Assembly (NCBI RefSeq): GCF_030287445.1
Contig: NZ_JASVWB010000002.1
Span: forward strand, 2,542,001-2,606,000
Length of the DNA: 64,000 nt
Reading direction: 5' to 3'
From: Streptomyces sp. ALI-76-A
GTDB taxonomy: Bacteria; Actinomycetota; Actinomycetes; Streptomycetales; Streptomycetaceae
Part shown: positions 10,709 through 22,649 of the stretch, piece by piece
Numbering within the stretch: position 1 is the stretch's first letter
Layout: each line of letters begins with the position of its first letter
Notes under the pieces: generated by a model
Told to the model about the DNA's origin: nothing
The model's input: the letters and a program-made list of their open reading frames with translations, nothing else
Databases searched by the model: none
Translations under genes and position numbers: made by a program

Positions 10709-11665
10709 ATGCCGCACGCCACACAGCACGCGGACGTCGCCGGCGTCGCCACCGCGGACCTGGACTCGGCTCTGCGTGGCGGCCCCTTCCACGTCGCCCT
10801 GCGTGCCGCGATCGCCGCCCGCGGACTGCCGTTGCAGCGCGTGCAGCACCATCTGTCACGCCACGGGGTCAATATCGGTGTGACGAGCCTGAGTTACTGG
10901 CAGCAGGGTGCCCGGCGTCCCCAGCGCCCGGAGTCGCTGCGGGCCGTGCGGGCGCTGGAGGAGATCCTCCAACTGCCGGAGGAGTCGCTGATCCGGCTGC
11001 TCGCGCGGGCCGACGAGGATCCCGCGGCGCGGCGGCCCGCGGCCCGCTCCTACCGCTCCCTGGTGGCCGCCTCGGAGATCCTGGACCAGTTGCTGGCCGA
11101 ACTGGGCTCACCGCTCGACGGCGGACTGCACACCCTCGGGCACCACGAACGGGTACGGATCGGTGCCCGCCGAGAGCTGGCGGGACGCGAGTCGCACCAC
11201 ATCGTGCGCGCCCACCGGGACGGCGTCGACCGCTTCGTGGCCGTCCACCACGGTGACCCGGGGTGCGCACCGGAGCGGATGACCGTGCGGGCACTGGAGA
11301 ACTGCCGTACCGGGCAGATCCGTTCGCACGACGGCACCGGGGTGCTGGTGGCCGAGCTGCTCTTCGACACGCGGCTGCGGGCCGGTGACACCTTCCTCTT
11401 CCGGTACACCGTCGAGGACGGCACAGCGGGCGTGTCGCGGGAGTGCGTCCGCGGGTTCGGGCCCGCGGGCGGCCAGTACGCGCTCCAGGTGCGGTTCGAC
11501 GAGGAGGCGCTGCCCGTGCGCTGCCACCGGTTCACCCAGCATTCGGCGGCGGCGCCCCGCAGCAGCCGCCAGGAGCTGGCCCTCACCGGACGCCACCACT
11601 CGGTGCACCTCGTCGAACCGCGGGTGCGGTCGGGGATCGTGGGGATCGCCTGGGACTGGGAGTGA
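10709..11665 (+). CDS. Helix-turn-helix regulatory protein, Streptomyces type
   Basis: A 318-residue cytoplasmic protein, probably a transcription regulator. The N-terminal 60-70 residues look like an XRE-like helix-turn-helix (VQHHLSRHGVNIGVTSLSYWQQG followed by LRAVRALEEIL). The rest (about 90-318) is a conserved actinobacterial domain that I cannot assign and that has no enzyme motif. ATG 10709 is chosen over an in-frame GTG 30 bases upstream because AGAAAGG sits 8 bases before it. It is transcribed towards the LacI gene but 230 bases apart, so probably separately. Confidence 0.75.
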   Translation: MPHATQHADVAGVATADLDSALRGGPFHVALRAAIAARGLPLQRVQHHLSRHGVNIGVTSLSYWQQGARRPQRPESLRAVRALEEILQLPEESLIRLLARADEDPAARRPAARSYRSLVAASEILDQLLAELGSPLDGGLHTLGHHERVRIGARRELAGRESHHIVRAHRDGVDRFVAVHHGDPGCAPERMTVRALENCRTGQIRSHDGTGVLVAELLFDTRLRAGDTFLFRYTVEDGTAGVSRECVRGFGPAGGQYALQVRFDEEALPVRCHRFTQHSAAAPRSSRQELALTGRHHSVHLVEPRVRSGIVGIAWDWE

Positions 11666-11817
11666 CCGTACCCGGCGGGCCACGAGCCGACAGGCCACGA
11701 GCCGGCGCGGCCGGCGGTGGCAGCGGTCAGAGGGTCGGTTGCGGTCGCGGTGGTGGCTGCGGTGGTCGCTGCGGTGGTGGTGCCGTCCGACGCCTCCTTC
11801 GATGACGCTTTCGACGT

Positions 11818-11845
11818 ACGTAAGCGTTTGCGCAAGCGTTTACGT
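11818..11845. promoter_or_regulatory. LacI-type operator before the LacI regulator
   Basis: A 28-base imperfect palindrome with outer arms ACGTAA / TTACGT and centre TTGCGCAA. It is made of two overlapping 12-base sites, GTAAGCGTTTGC and GCAAGCGTTTAC, each close to the LacI-family pattern GTAARCGYTTAC. It lies 52 bases upstream of the regulator's ATG, which suggests autoregulation. A copy identical at 26 of 28 positions lies at 25172. Confidence 0.7.
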
Positions 11846-11896
11846 CTGCCACTGGATGAGATATGTTCCCGGTGCCCATCCCGGGAAGGGGACTCC

Positions 11897-12940
11897 ATGC
11901 CGACCATGGCCGACGTCGCACGCAGCGCCGGGGTGTCCGTGGCGACCGTCTCGCACGTACTCAACGACACCCGGCCGGTGCTGCCACGCACCCGCCAGGC
12001 CGTGCTGGACGCCATCGACGAGCTGGGCTACACGCCCAACACGCTCGCCCGCTCCCTGGTGACCTCCCGCACCCGGTCCATCGGCCTCGCGGTGTCGGCG
12101 ATCAGCAACCCGTACTTCACGGAGATCCTCCAAGGCGTCGAGGCCGCCGCCCTGGAGCACGGATACAGCCTCCTCATCGCCGATCCGCACGACGACCCCG
12201 CGCACGAACGCAAGGTCGTCCAGCTCCTGCACGAGCGGCGGGTGGACGGCATGATCGTCGCGCCTTCCGCGGATCCGCGCGACCTCGTCTCCTACCTGCG
12301 GCGGCACGCCGTACCGACCGTGTTCCTCGACCGGGTGGTCGACTCCCCGGCGGACAGTGCGCCGCACTTCGACCAGGTCTGCGCCGACAGCGCCGAACCG
12401 ACGGCGGAGCTGGTCACCCATCTCGCCGATCTCGGCCACCGGCGGATCGCCCTGGTCGCGGGCCGGCCCGGGCTGAGCACCACCGCTGAACGGATCACGG
12501 GTTACCGGCACGGCCTCGCCGCGGCCGGGTTTCCCTACGACCAACGCCTGGTGGCGCACGGCGACTCCGAGTCGGCCGGCGGGCAACGCGCCACGGCCGC
12601 CCTGCTGTCCCTGGCCGCGCCGCCCACCGCGCTCGTCACCGCCAACAACGCGATGACCCTGGGCGCCCTGCGCGCGCTGCGCGAACGGAACCTGTCCGTG
12701 CCCGAGGACATCGCGCTGTGCTGCTTCGACGACTTCGACTGGGCCGACCTGTTCACACCCCGGCTCACCGCGATCGCCCAGCCGAGCAAGGAGATCGGCG
12801 CCCAGGCGGTCCAGGTCCTCCTGGACCGCCTCGCCGCCCCGGACCGGCCCACCACCACCGTGCGGCTGACCTGTACCTTCGTCCACCGCACCTCCTGCGG
12901 ATGCCCAGCCGAGCCGGAGGGGTCCGCGCAGTCCCGGTGA
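11897..12940 (+). CDS. LacI family transcriptional repressor
   Basis: A 347-residue sugar-responsive repressor. The N-terminal helix-turn-helix and hinge are textbook (TMADVARSAGVSVATVSHVLN, residues 3-23, then TPNTLARSL). The periplasmic-binding-protein-like effector domain follows (RSIGLAVSAISNPYFTEILQG, ITGYRHGL, CFDDFDWADLFTPRLTAIAQP). The ATG at 11897 follows GGGAAGGGGAC; an upstream in-frame extension is rejected because it would translate the operator. It is followed 90 bases later by a PfkB sugar kinase on the same strand, so it probably controls that kinase and itself through the 28-base operator. Confidence 0.93.
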   Translation: MPTMADVARSAGVSVATVSHVLNDTRPVLPRTRQAVLDAIDELGYTPNTLARSLVTSRTRSIGLAVSAISNPYFTEILQGVEAAALEHGYSLLIADPHDDPAHERKVVQLLHERRVDGMIVAPSADPRDLVSYLRRHAVPTVFLDRVVDSPADSAPHFDQVCADSAEPTAELVTHLADLGHRRIALVAGRPGLSTTAERITGYRHGLAAAGFPYDQRLVAHGDSESAGGQRATAALLSLAAPPTALVTANNAMTLGALRALRERNLSVPEDIALCCFDDFDWADLFTPRLTAIAQPSKEIGAQAVQVLLDRLAAPDRPTTTVRLTCTFVHRTSCGCPAEPEGSAQSR

Positions 12941-13030
12941 TCTCGGCAGCCCAGGCCGCACCAAGGCCCCAGAAATCCTTGAAGTCCCCGTAGCTCTCGC
13001 GATCTCTCAGTGCGAGGAAGGAAGCGTCTC

Positions 13031-13939
13031 GTGATCGTCGTCGCCGGTGAGGCCCTGATCGATCTGGTACCGCAGGGCACGGGCGCCCTCGCGGGTCTGC
13101 TGCCGGCACGCGGCGGCGGCCCCTACAACACGGCTGTGGCCCTCGGCCGGCTCGGCTCCCCCACAGCCTTCTGTTCCCGCGTCTCCCGTGACGCCTTCGG
13201 TGAGACCCTGCTCGACGGGCTACGAGGAGCGGGGGTGGACGTCTCCGGCGTACAACGCGGTACCGAGCCGACCACTCTTGCCGTCGCCACCATCGACCCA
13301 CACGGCTCGGCCGCCTACTCCTTCTATGTGGACGGCACCGCCGACCGGCTGTTCACAGCCCCCGGAGGGCTGCCCGAGGGGACGCGGGCGGTGTCCTTCG
13401 GCACCTGTTCCCTCGTCCTGGAGCCGGGGGCGACCGCCTACGAGGAGCTGATGCGGACCGCGTCAGCGCAGGGCGTGTTCACCACGCTCGACCCGAACAT
13501 CCGGGCCGGCCTGATCCCGGACGCGGACGCCTACCGGGCCCGGTTCAAGAGCTGGCTGCCGTCGGTGTCGCTGCTCAAGCTCTCCGAGGAGGACGCCCTG
13601 TGGCTGGGCGGCACTCCGCGCGAGTGGCTGGCCGCCGGTCCCGCGGCGGTCGTGATCACCCAGGGCGGCGACGGGCTGGCCGTCTTCACCCGGGACGGCT
13701 CGGTGCACTCCGTACCGGGCGAGAAGGTCGACGTGGTGGACACGATCGGCGCGGGCGACACCGTGAACGCGGCCCTGTTGCACGGCCTGTCGGCGCGGGG
13801 CGCCCTGTCCTGCGATGCGCTCGCCTCCCTGGGCGCCGACGGCTGGATGCGACTGCTGCGCTTCGCGGCCCGCGCTGCGGCGATCACCTGCTCCCGAGCG
13901 GGGGCGGAACCGCCGTACGCCCACGAACTGGACGGCTGA
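13031..13939 (+). CDS. PfkB family carbohydrate kinase (fructokinase-like)
   Basis: A 302-residue ATP-dependent sugar kinase. It shows the N-terminal PfkB signature region (GGGPYNTAVALGRLG, about 33-47), a lid segment (AAYSFYVDGTADRL), and the C-terminal signature with the catalytic aspartate (VDVVDTIGAGDTVNAAL, about 236-252). GTG 13031 follows GAGGAAGGAAG. Fructose or a similar ketose is the likely substrate by family resemblance, but that is inference. It is the probable target of the LacI repressor just upstream. Confidence 0.88.
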   Translation: MIVVAGEALIDLVPQGTGALAGLLPARGGGPYNTAVALGRLGSPTAFCSRVSRDAFGETLLDGLRGAGVDVSGVQRGTEPTTLAVATIDPHGSAAYSFYVDGTADRLFTAPGGLPEGTRAVSFGTCSLVLEPGATAYEELMRTASAQGVFTTLDPNIRAGLIPDADAYRARFKSWLPSVSLLKLSEEDALWLGGTPREWLAAGPAAVVITQGGDGLAVFTRDGSVHSVPGEKVDVVDTIGAGDTVNAALLHGLSARGALSCDALASLGADGWMRLLRFAARAAAITCSRAGAEPPYAHELDG

Positions 13940-13959
13940 CAGTCTGCGGCTGAACCTGG

Positions 13960-14341
13960 GTGACCGCGGAGATCGGCCCTGCCTCCATCGACACCGGCGC
14001 CGCCGACCCGGGACGCGCACACCGGCGCGGCCGATCTGCCGGACGTGGAGAAGCGTCCGACGATGGCGTTCCGCTCGACGCGCGTGTCCGGGGAGGGCGA
14101 GGACTGGACGTCGGAGGGGGACCTGACCATCGGGGACGTGACCCGCCCGGTCACGCTCGCCGTCGAGTTCGGCGGGGTGGTGGACTCCCCCGCGGATCAG
14201 AGGAGGCACGCCGGATTCGAGGCGACGGGTGAGATCCGGCGCGGCGACTTCGGACTGGACTTCGGTGCCGGGTTCCTCGGTGGTGTTGTCAAGATTCAGC
14301 TGGACATGCGGTTCGTCGAACCGCAGGGCCAGGGTGGCTGA
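13960..14341 (+). pseudogene. Frameshifted, 5'-truncated YceI family gene
   Basis: Relic of a YceI lipocalin-like isoprenoid/lipid-binding protein. The first frame gives TAEIGPASIDTGAADPG, the typical YceI central strand. The matching continuation (AHTGAADLPDVEKRPTMAFRST and on to DFGLDFGAGFLGGVVKIQLD) lies in another frame starting near 14010, so a frameshift falls around 14005-14015. The first 60-70 residues are missing, and a TGA sits in frame 9 bases upstream of 13960. It is followed directly by a strong terminator. A short start at 14045 could still give a 98-residue fragment. Confidence 0.75.
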
Positions 14342-14352
14342 TGGTTGAACGG

Positions 14353-14392
14353 GCGGCGCCCCGCCGGGAGTTCCCGCGGGGCGCCGCTTTTT
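14353..14392 (+). terminator. Strong intrinsic terminator between the YceI relic and uvrA
   Basis: Perfect 12-base arms (GCGGCGCCCCGC and GCGGGGCGCCGC) enclose an 11-base loop and are followed by TTTTT. The hairpin also lies 33 bases beyond the uvrA stop on the other strand, so it may serve both converging transcripts. Confidence 0.9.
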
Positions 14393-14424
14393 CTGGACTT
14401 GTCCGGGCGTGCCGCCCGTGCGGC

Positions 14425-17478
<3,054 letters not shown>

Positions 17479-17534
17479 GCCGGTCCGCACCTTTCTTGAG
17501 AGAAGTGACAGGGGCGAGGCCCCCGTGCTTTCTC

Positions 17535-17557
17535 AGACTAGGGGGAGCCACTGACAA
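17535..17557 (-). promoter_or_regulatory. DNA-damage (PafBC / RecA-NDp type) promoter of uvrA
   Basis: On the minus strand: TTGTCAGTG, eight bases (GCTCCCCC), TAGTCT. This is an exact match to TTGTCRGTG-N8-TAnnnT. The start codon lies about 57 bases downstream, leaving a short leader that carries the ribosome binding site. Confidence 0.85.
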
Positions 17558-17702
17558 CGCCGGTCGGATTCCCGGATGCATAACAATCCCCGGCTCTCCA
17601 GCATGCCCGACGCCACAGGCGACCCTATAGCACGCACATTCGATTTACGGCGCCTGCTCGCCGCCTTCACCCGAAGGTGTGGCCGGAGCTAGGGTCAGGT
17701 AC

Positions 17703-18389
17703 ATGATGGATCACGCGCATGACCTGGCGTCTGTACACGACGCTACCGAGCGGCTGCTCAGCGCGGTCGCCGAACTGGACAACGCGTCTGTGACGGAGCC
17801 GTCACGACTGCCCGGCTGGACCCGCGGCCATGTCCTGGCCCATCTCGCCCGCAACGCGGACGCCCTGGTGAACGTTCTGGAGGGCCGTCCCATGTACGTC
17901 TCCGGTGACGCCCGGGACGCGGACATCGAGCGGGACGCGCCGCGCACCCTGGACGTCCACCTCGCCGACCTGCGCGCGAGCGCGGCCCGCTTCCAGCAGA
18001 CGGCGTCCGCGCCGGCGGACTGGTCGCGCACGGTCGAGCTGCGGGGCGGGGTCACCGACTCCGCGTCCCGGGTGCCGTTCCGGCGCTGGATCGAGGTGGA
18101 GCTGCACCACGTGGACCTCGGCATCGGGTACGCGCTGGAGGACCTCCCCGAGGAGTTCGTCCAGCGCGAGATCGGCTTCCTCGCCGAGCGCTTCCGGGGC
18201 CACCCCGACGTGCCGCCCCTGCTGATGGAGCAGGACGACGGCCGCCGGGTGCGGTCCGGCCGCGACGGCGAGCCGGAGCTCAAGATCACCGGCTCCCGGG
18301 CCGACCTCGTCGGCTGGCTGTCCGGTCGCCCCACGGGCTCCGCACCGGCCGTGGAGGGCGGCCCCCTGCCGAAGCTGCCGCCGCTGTAG
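17703..18389 (+). CDS. Maleylpyruvate isomerase family mycothiol-dependent enzyme
   Basis: A 228-residue protein of the MDMPI/DinB fold, a family of mycothiol-dependent thiol transferases and isomerases typical of actinobacteria; the actual substrate is unknown. The N-terminal four-helix domain shows LPGWTRGHVLAHLARNADAL (about 38-57) with the metal-ligand histidine, and RWIEVELHHVDLGIGY (about 128) gives the other metal ligands. The C-terminal domain is the small SCP2-like MDMPI_C. TAGGGT lies 7 bases before the ATG at 17703, suggesting a leaderless mRNA; ATG 17706 is an alternative start. Confidence 0.85.
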   Translation: MMDHAHDLASVHDATERLLSAVAELDNASVTEPSRLPGWTRGHVLAHLARNADALVNVLEGRPMYVSGDARDADIERDAPRTLDVHLADLRASAARFQQTASAPADWSRTVELRGGVTDSASRVPFRRWIEVELHHVDLGIGYALEDLPEEFVQREIGFLAERFRGHPDVPPLLMEQDDGRRVRSGRDGEPELKITGSRADLVGWLSGRPTGSAPAVEGGPLPKLPPL

Positions 18390-18474
18390 CCCCGGCGGCT
18401 CCCGCACCGCTCCGCCGGCGGCCCCGGCCCCTCGGCCGGGCTCCTCCCCAGGCCTCCGCTATAGGCTGAGCGTC

Positions 18475-19131
18475 ATGACGTACAGCGGAGCGGTGAAGGT
18501 CGGTGGCCCGGCCGACGTGCACGAACTGCGCGACCTGATGATCACGAAGATCGCGGTCGGTCCCATGGACAACAACGTCTATCTGCTGCGCTGCCGGGCC
18601 ACGGACGAACAACTGCTGATCGACGCGGCCAACGACGCGGACACCCTGCTGGGCATGATCGGTGACGACGGCATCGCGTCCGTCGTCACCACGCACCAGC
18701 ACGGCGACCACTGGCAGGCGCTCGCCGAGGTCGTCGCGGCCACGCGCGCGCGTACCTACGCCGGGAGGGACGACGCCGACGGCATCCCCGTGCCGACCGA
18801 CGTCCTGGTCGACGACGGCGACACCATCCGCGTGGGGCACGTGGAACTCACCGCGCGCCACCTGGTCGGGCACACGCCGGGTTCGATCGCCCTGGTCTAC
18901 GACGACCCGCACGGACATCCCCACGTGTTCACCGGCGACTGCCTCTTCCCCGGCGGCGTGGGCAACACCCGCAAGGATCCGAAGGCGTTCGCCAGCCTGA
19001 TCCACGATGTCCGGACGAAGATCTTCGACGCGCTGCCGGACGAGAGCTGGGTCTACCCGGGACACGGCAACGACACCACGCTGGGCGCGGAGCGTCCGCA
19101 CCTGCCGGAGTGGCAGGCGCGCGGGTGGTGA
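18475..19131 (+). CDS. MBL-fold metallo-hydrolase (glyoxalase II-like)
   Basis: A 218-residue zinc hydrolase of the metallo-beta-lactamase fold. The metal motif reads THQHGDHW (about residue 73), with further ligands in HLVGHTPGSIALVY, FTGDCLFPGGVGN and VYPGHGNDT. This architecture matches hydroxyacylglutathione-hydrolase-like proteins, which in actinobacteria probably act on mycothiol or related thioesters. It lies 85 bases after the MDMPI-type gene on the same strand, so a shared thiol detoxification role is plausible but inferred. Confidence 0.88.
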   Translation: MTYSGAVKVGGPADVHELRDLMITKIAVGPMDNNVYLLRCRATDEQLLIDAANDADTLLGMIGDDGIASVVTTHQHGDHWQALAEVVAATRARTYAGRDDADGIPVPTDVLVDDGDTIRVGHVELTARHLVGHTPGSIALVYDDPHGHPHVFTGDCLFPGGVGNTRKDPKAFASLIHDVRTKIFDALPDESWVYPGHGNDTTLGAERPHLPEWQARGW

Positions 19132-19514
19132 ACGGAGGCTGACCGCGAGTGGTGAGCGCGGGGCTTTGAAGGCGCGGCGGTGAGGCGTCCCGCGTACGCC
19201 CCCTGCCCCCGCGTACGCCCGCGGTGAGCACGTCCCGCGCGCGCCCCGTGTGAACGGTTCACACGCGCCGGTGTCACGCGCGCGCTCCCGGCGCACGTGG
19301 TTGCGCAGTCAACTGGAAGCAGCCCCGCACAGGATGACGGCTCCTGCGCGGTACGGGCCGCCGGTCTGTCGATCCCCGCCCTCGACCGGCGGCCCGGCTG
19401 CGCGCGCGGGACCGCGCGTGAAGTGTTCACAAGAACGCAACACCCGTTCCCACCATGCGAACAGTTTCCGCTGTGACCTCGACAAACGGGACAGCGGACT
19501 GTCAATCTCGCGCC
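19132..19514. other. Intergenic region upstream of the amino acid ABC operon
   Basis: There is no gene in these 380 bases. The region holds the palindrome at 19248-19264 and presumably the promoter of the following importer operon, but I cannot point to convincing -35/-10 elements. Confidence 0.5.
19248..19264. promoter_or_regulatory. Perfect palindrome, candidate operator
   Basis: GTGTGAAC and GTTCACAC are perfect 8-base inverted arms around a single G. The site is 251 bases upstream of the ABC importer's first gene and 117 bases after the MBL hydrolase. It looks like a dimeric repressor site of unknown owner. Confidence 0.5.
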
Positions 19515-20399
19515 ATGCATCCTGCCCCGCGCGTACTGCGCCGCGCTGTCGCCGTCGCGACAACAGCCCTGCTCGCCACCGCCGTCGGCTGCGCTCCGCA
19601 GCCGCAGGAGAAGGCGGCCGACACGCCGTCGGGGTCGGCCACGTCCACCTGCGCCCAGGGCAAGCTCGCCACCAAGACCTCCGGCAAGCTGACCATCGCC
19701 ACCGACCAGCCCGCGTACGAGCCGTGGTTCAAGGACGACGAGCCGACGAACGGCCAGGGCTTCGAGTCGGCGGTCGCGTACGCCGTGGCGAAGAAGCTGG
19801 GCTACGACAAAGGTGCCGTCGTCTGGCAGAGCGTCCCCTTCAACAAGGCGTTCGCGCCCGGGGAGAAGACGTTCGACTTCGACATCAACCAGGTCTCGAT
19901 CAGCGACGAGCGCAAGAAGGCCGTCGACTTCTCCTCCGGCTACTACGACGTACGCCAGGCCGTCATCGCGCTCAAGGGCACCAAGGCAGCGAAGGCGACG
20001 AGCATCGCGGACCTGAAGGGCCTCAAGCTGGGCGCCCAGGTCGGCACGACCAGCCTCGATCACATCGACGACGTGGTGCGGCCGGGCCGGGACGCGGCTG
20101 TCTACGCCAAGAACGACCAGGCCAAGTCCGCCTTGCAGAACGGTCAGGTCGACGCCATCGTCACCGATCTGCCGACCGCGTTCTACATCACCGCGGCCGA
20201 GGTGACGGACGCGACGATCGTGGGTCAGTTCGAGAACCAGAGCGGCACACCCGAGCAGTTCGGACTCGTGCTCGACAAGGGCAGCGCGCTCACCTCCTGC
20301 GTGACGGACGCCGTCGACGCCCTGCGCGAGGACGGCACGCTGGCCAGGCTGGAGCAGCGGTGGCTGTCCGACGCCGTCGACGCCCCGGTGCTCAAGTGA
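19515..20399 (+). CDS. Amino acid ABC transporter, substrate-binding lipoprotein
   Basis: A 294-residue extracytoplasmic receptor, lipid-anchored through a lipobox (LLATAVGC, cysteine at about residue 24). The mature part is a type 3 solute-binding protein for polar amino acids (GKLTIATDQPAYEPWF, FDFDINQVSISDERKKAVDFS, LGAQVGTTSLDHI). ATG 19515 places the signal peptide correctly; the upstream in-frame ATG at 19455 would add 20 residues. It is the first gene of a three-gene overlapping operon: its TGA overlaps the permease GTG. Confidence 0.92.
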   Translation: MHPAPRVLRRAVAVATTALLATAVGCAPQPQEKAADTPSGSATSTCAQGKLATKTSGKLTIATDQPAYEPWFKDDEPTNGQGFESAVAYAVAKKLGYDKGAVVWQSVPFNKAFAPGEKTFDFDINQVSISDERKKAVDFSSGYYDVRQAVIALKGTKAAKATSIADLKGLKLGAQVGTTSLDHIDDVVRPGRDAAVYAKNDQAKSALQNGQVDAIVTDLPTAFYITAAEVTDATIVGQFENQSGTPEQFGLVLDKGSALTSCVTDAVDALREDGTLARLEQRWLSDAVDAPVLK

Positions 20400-21331
20400 C
20401 GCTCACGAAGGACGAGTCCGGCCGGGAGGGAGCGGACGACAACGACGGCACGGGCGACAAGGGCGGCAGGACCGCCCTGGAGGACGGATACACGCCGTCG
20501 CAGCGCCGCATCGAGCGTGAGGCCTACAAGCGCGCCCGTTCCCGTCGTGCCACGGCCGTCGCCGCCCTCTCCACCCTGGCGACGGCCGTCGTCCTCTACC
20601 TGGTCGTCGTGGGCGCGCCCGGCTGGCCGCGTACCAAGGAGACCTTCTTCAACGGGCAGTACGCGCGCGAGGCGCTGCCCAAGGTCCTCGAAGGGCTGTG
20701 GCTCAACCTCCGGCTGCTGTTGGTCTGCGGCGCCGCCGTGCTGGTCCTCGGGATGCTCATCGCGATCGCCCGCACCCTGCGCGGCCCGGTGTTCTTCCCG
20801 CTGCGCGTCCTGGCCGCCGCCTACACCGACTTCTTCCGCGGACTGCCGCTCATCATCAACCTGATGATCGTGGTCCTCGGTGTCCCCGCGCTGCGGCTGC
20901 AGGGCGTGACGGTCGACCCGGTGGTGCTGGGCGGCACGGCCCTCACCCTGACGTACTCGGCGTACGTCGCCGAGGTGTTCCGCGCCGGCATCGAGTCCGT
21001 CCACCCCTCGCAGCGCGCCGCGGCCCGTTCCCTGGGGCTCGACAACCGGCAGGCGCTGCGGTACGTCGTCCTGCCCCAGGCCGTGCGCCGCCAGGTGCCG
21101 CCCCTGCTCAACGACCTGGTGTCGCTGCAGAAGGACACCGGGCTCGTGTCGATCGGCGGCGCGATCGACGCCGTCCGGGCGGCCGACATCATCGTGGGCC
21201 GCAGCCTCAACTACACGCCGTACATCGTCGCGGGCCTCGTCTTCGTGGCGCTGACGATCCCGATGACCCGGTTCACGGACTGGGTGACGGCCCGGATGGA
21301 CCGTCGCCGGGCCCAAGGAGGAGTCCTGTGA
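20396..21331 (+). CDS. Amino acid ABC transporter, permease
   Basis: A 311-residue inner-membrane permease of the His/Glu/Gln/Arg family. After a hydrophilic, acidic N-terminal tail of about 55 residues come one membrane helix and then the core of about five helices. The EAA loop is visible (IESVHPSQRAAARSLGLDN), as is the C-terminal LVFVALTIPMTRFTDW. GTG 20396 overlaps the stop of the receptor gene (GTGA) and its own stop overlaps the ATPase GTG, indicating tight coupling. Confidence 0.92.
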   Translation: MTLTKDESGREGADDNDGTGDKGGRTALEDGYTPSQRRIEREAYKRARSRRATAVAALSTLATAVVLYLVVVGAPGWPRTKETFFNGQYAREALPKVLEGLWLNLRLLLVCGAAVLVLGMLIAIARTLRGPVFFPLRVLAAAYTDFFRGLPLIINLMIVVLGVPALRLQGVTVDPVVLGGTALTLTYSAYVAEVFRAGIESVHPSQRAAARSLGLDNRQALRYVVLPQAVRRQVPPLLNDLVSLQKDTGLVSIGGAIDAVRAADIIVGRSLNYTPYIVAGLVFVALTIPMTRFTDWVTARMDRRRAQGGVL

Positions 21332-22080
21332 GCGACACCCCGGTGCTGCGCATGCAGTCCGTCCGCAAGACCTTCGGCGGCTCGGTCGTGCTGCGGGACG
21401 TCGACCTGGAGGTGGCCCCGCACACGGTGACCGCGCTGATCGGGGCCTCGGGCTCCGGCAAGTCCACGCTGTTGCGGTGCGCGAACCTCCTGGAGGAGAT
21501 CGACGACGGCGCGATCTGGCTGGACGACGAGGAGATCACCGACCCGCGCGTGGACCAGGACGCGGTACGCCGCCGCATCGGCGTGGTCTTCCAGGCGTAC
21601 AACCTGTTCCCGCACATGACGGTGGAGGAGAACATCACCCTGGCTCCGCGCCGGGTGCACAGGGTGTCCCGCGCGGAGGCCGAGGCACGCGCGCGTGCGC
21701 TGCTGGAGCGGCTCGGGCTCGCCGAGAAGGCGGGCGAGTACCCGGACCGGCTGAGCGGCGGCCAGCAGCAGCGGGTGGCGATCGCCCGCGCCCTGGCCGT
21801 ACGTCCGCGGCTGCTGCTGCTCGACGAGATCACCGCCGCGCTCGATCCGGAGCTCGTGGGAGAGGTCCTCAGCGTGGTCCGCGGTCTGAAGGAGGACGGC
21901 ATGACCATGGTGCTGGCCACACACGAGATGGGCTTCGCCCGTGAAGTCGCCGACCAGGTCTGCTTCCTGGACGCGGGTGTGGTCCTGGAGCACGGCACCG
22001 CCGAGCAGATCTTCGGCGCCCCGCGACATGAACGTACGCAGCGGTTCCTGCGGCGGATCGTGGAGGCGGGCCGGCTGTGA
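21328..22080 (+). CDS. Amino acid ABC transporter, ATP-binding protein
   Basis: A 250-residue GlnQ/HisP-like ATPase that powers the preceding receptor and permease. Walker [14 protein letters not shown] (about 34-46), Q-loop VFQAYNLFPHMTVEEN, signature LSGGQQQRVAIARAL, Walker B LLLLDEITAALDPE and the H-loop ATHEMGFAREVAD are all intact. GTG 21328 overlaps the permease stop and follows AAGGAGGAG. A short hairpin (CCTTGA/TCAAGG near 22112) and the GTAAACGCTTAC element at 22168 lie between it and convergent aroQ. Confidence 0.95.
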   Translation: MSDTPVLRMQSVRKTFGGSVVLRDVDLEVAPHTVTALIGASGSGKSTLLRCANLLEEIDDGAIWLDDEEITDPRVDQDAVRRRIGVVFQAYNLFPHMTVEENITLAPRRVHRVSRAEAEARARALLERLGLAEKAGEYPDRLSGGQQQRVAIARALAVRPRLLLLDEITAALDPELVGEVLSVVRGLKEDGMTMVLATHEMGFAREVADQVCFLDAGVVLEHGTAEQIFGAPRHERTQRFLRRIVEAGRL

Positions 22081-22167
22081 GGAGCGCCCTGGGACGGGAG
22101 TACCGAGGCGCCCCTTGAGGACTCGCTTCAAGGAGCCACCGCGCCCCTCTGCACTCCCTCTACGCCC

Positions 22168-22179
22168 GTAAACGCTTAC
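22168..22179. promoter_or_regulatory. LacI-type half-palindrome GTAAACGCTTAC at the aroQ 3' end
   Basis: The reverse complement GTAAGCGTTTAC matches the core of the two 28-base sites at 11818 and 25172, and flanking CGCG extends the match. It overlaps the aroQ stop codon between two convergent genes, so it may be an operator copy or just a short hairpin (CGTAA/TTACG). Confidence 0.4.
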
Positions 22180-22649
22180 GCGTCGGCCTGTCCCGACCCC
22201 GCGAGCGCCGCCACCCGCTCCACGCCGAACACGTACCCCTGCACTCCGCACCCCGCGATGACACCGTCGGCGCGCAGCGAGACATACGAGTGGTGCCGGA
22301 AGGACTCGCGCTGGTGGATGTTGGAGATGTGCACCTCCACCACCGGCAGCCCGTCACAGGTGTTGAGCGCGTCCAGGATCGCGACGGACGTGTGCGAGTA
22401 GGCGCCGGGATTGATCACGATCCCGCAATGGTTCAGCCGTGCCTCGTGGATCCAGTCGACCAGCTCGCCCTCGTGGTTCGACTGCCGCAGGTCCACGGTG
22501 CCGCCGTGCGCGGCCGCCGCCTTGGCGCACAGGGCCTCGACGTCGGCGAGGGTGTCCGAGCCGTAGATCTCCGGCTGCCGCTGGCCGAGCAGGTTCAGGT
22601 TGGGGCCGTTGAGGATCATGATCGGGGCGTTGGCCAGGGTGCGGGGCAC
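22176..22649 (-). CDS. aroQ: Type II 3-dehydroquinate dehydratase
   Basis: A 157-residue shikimate-pathway enzyme (third step, 3-dehydroquinate to 3-dehydroshikimate) that forms dodecamers in the family. Motifs: [20 protein letters not shown] with the catalytic tyrosine (about 11-30), [32 protein letters not shown] and [20 protein letters not shown] with the catalytic histidine. Length and motifs are complete. It converges on the ABC importer and stops with TAA. Confidence 0.96.
   Translation of the reverse strand: MPRTLANAPIMILNGPNLNLLGQRQPEIYGSDTLADVEALCAKAAAAHGGTVDLRQSNHEGELVDWIHEARLNHCGIVINPGAYSHTSVAILDALNTCDGLPVVEVHISNIHQRESFRHHSYVSLRADGVIAGCGVQGYVFGVERVAALAGSGQADA

Noticed and set aside
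17630..17660. LexA (SOS) box in the uvrA upstream region
   Set aside because: Only a half-site (TCGAAT) without a proper GTTCGA partner; the PafBC-type motif explains the promoter better.
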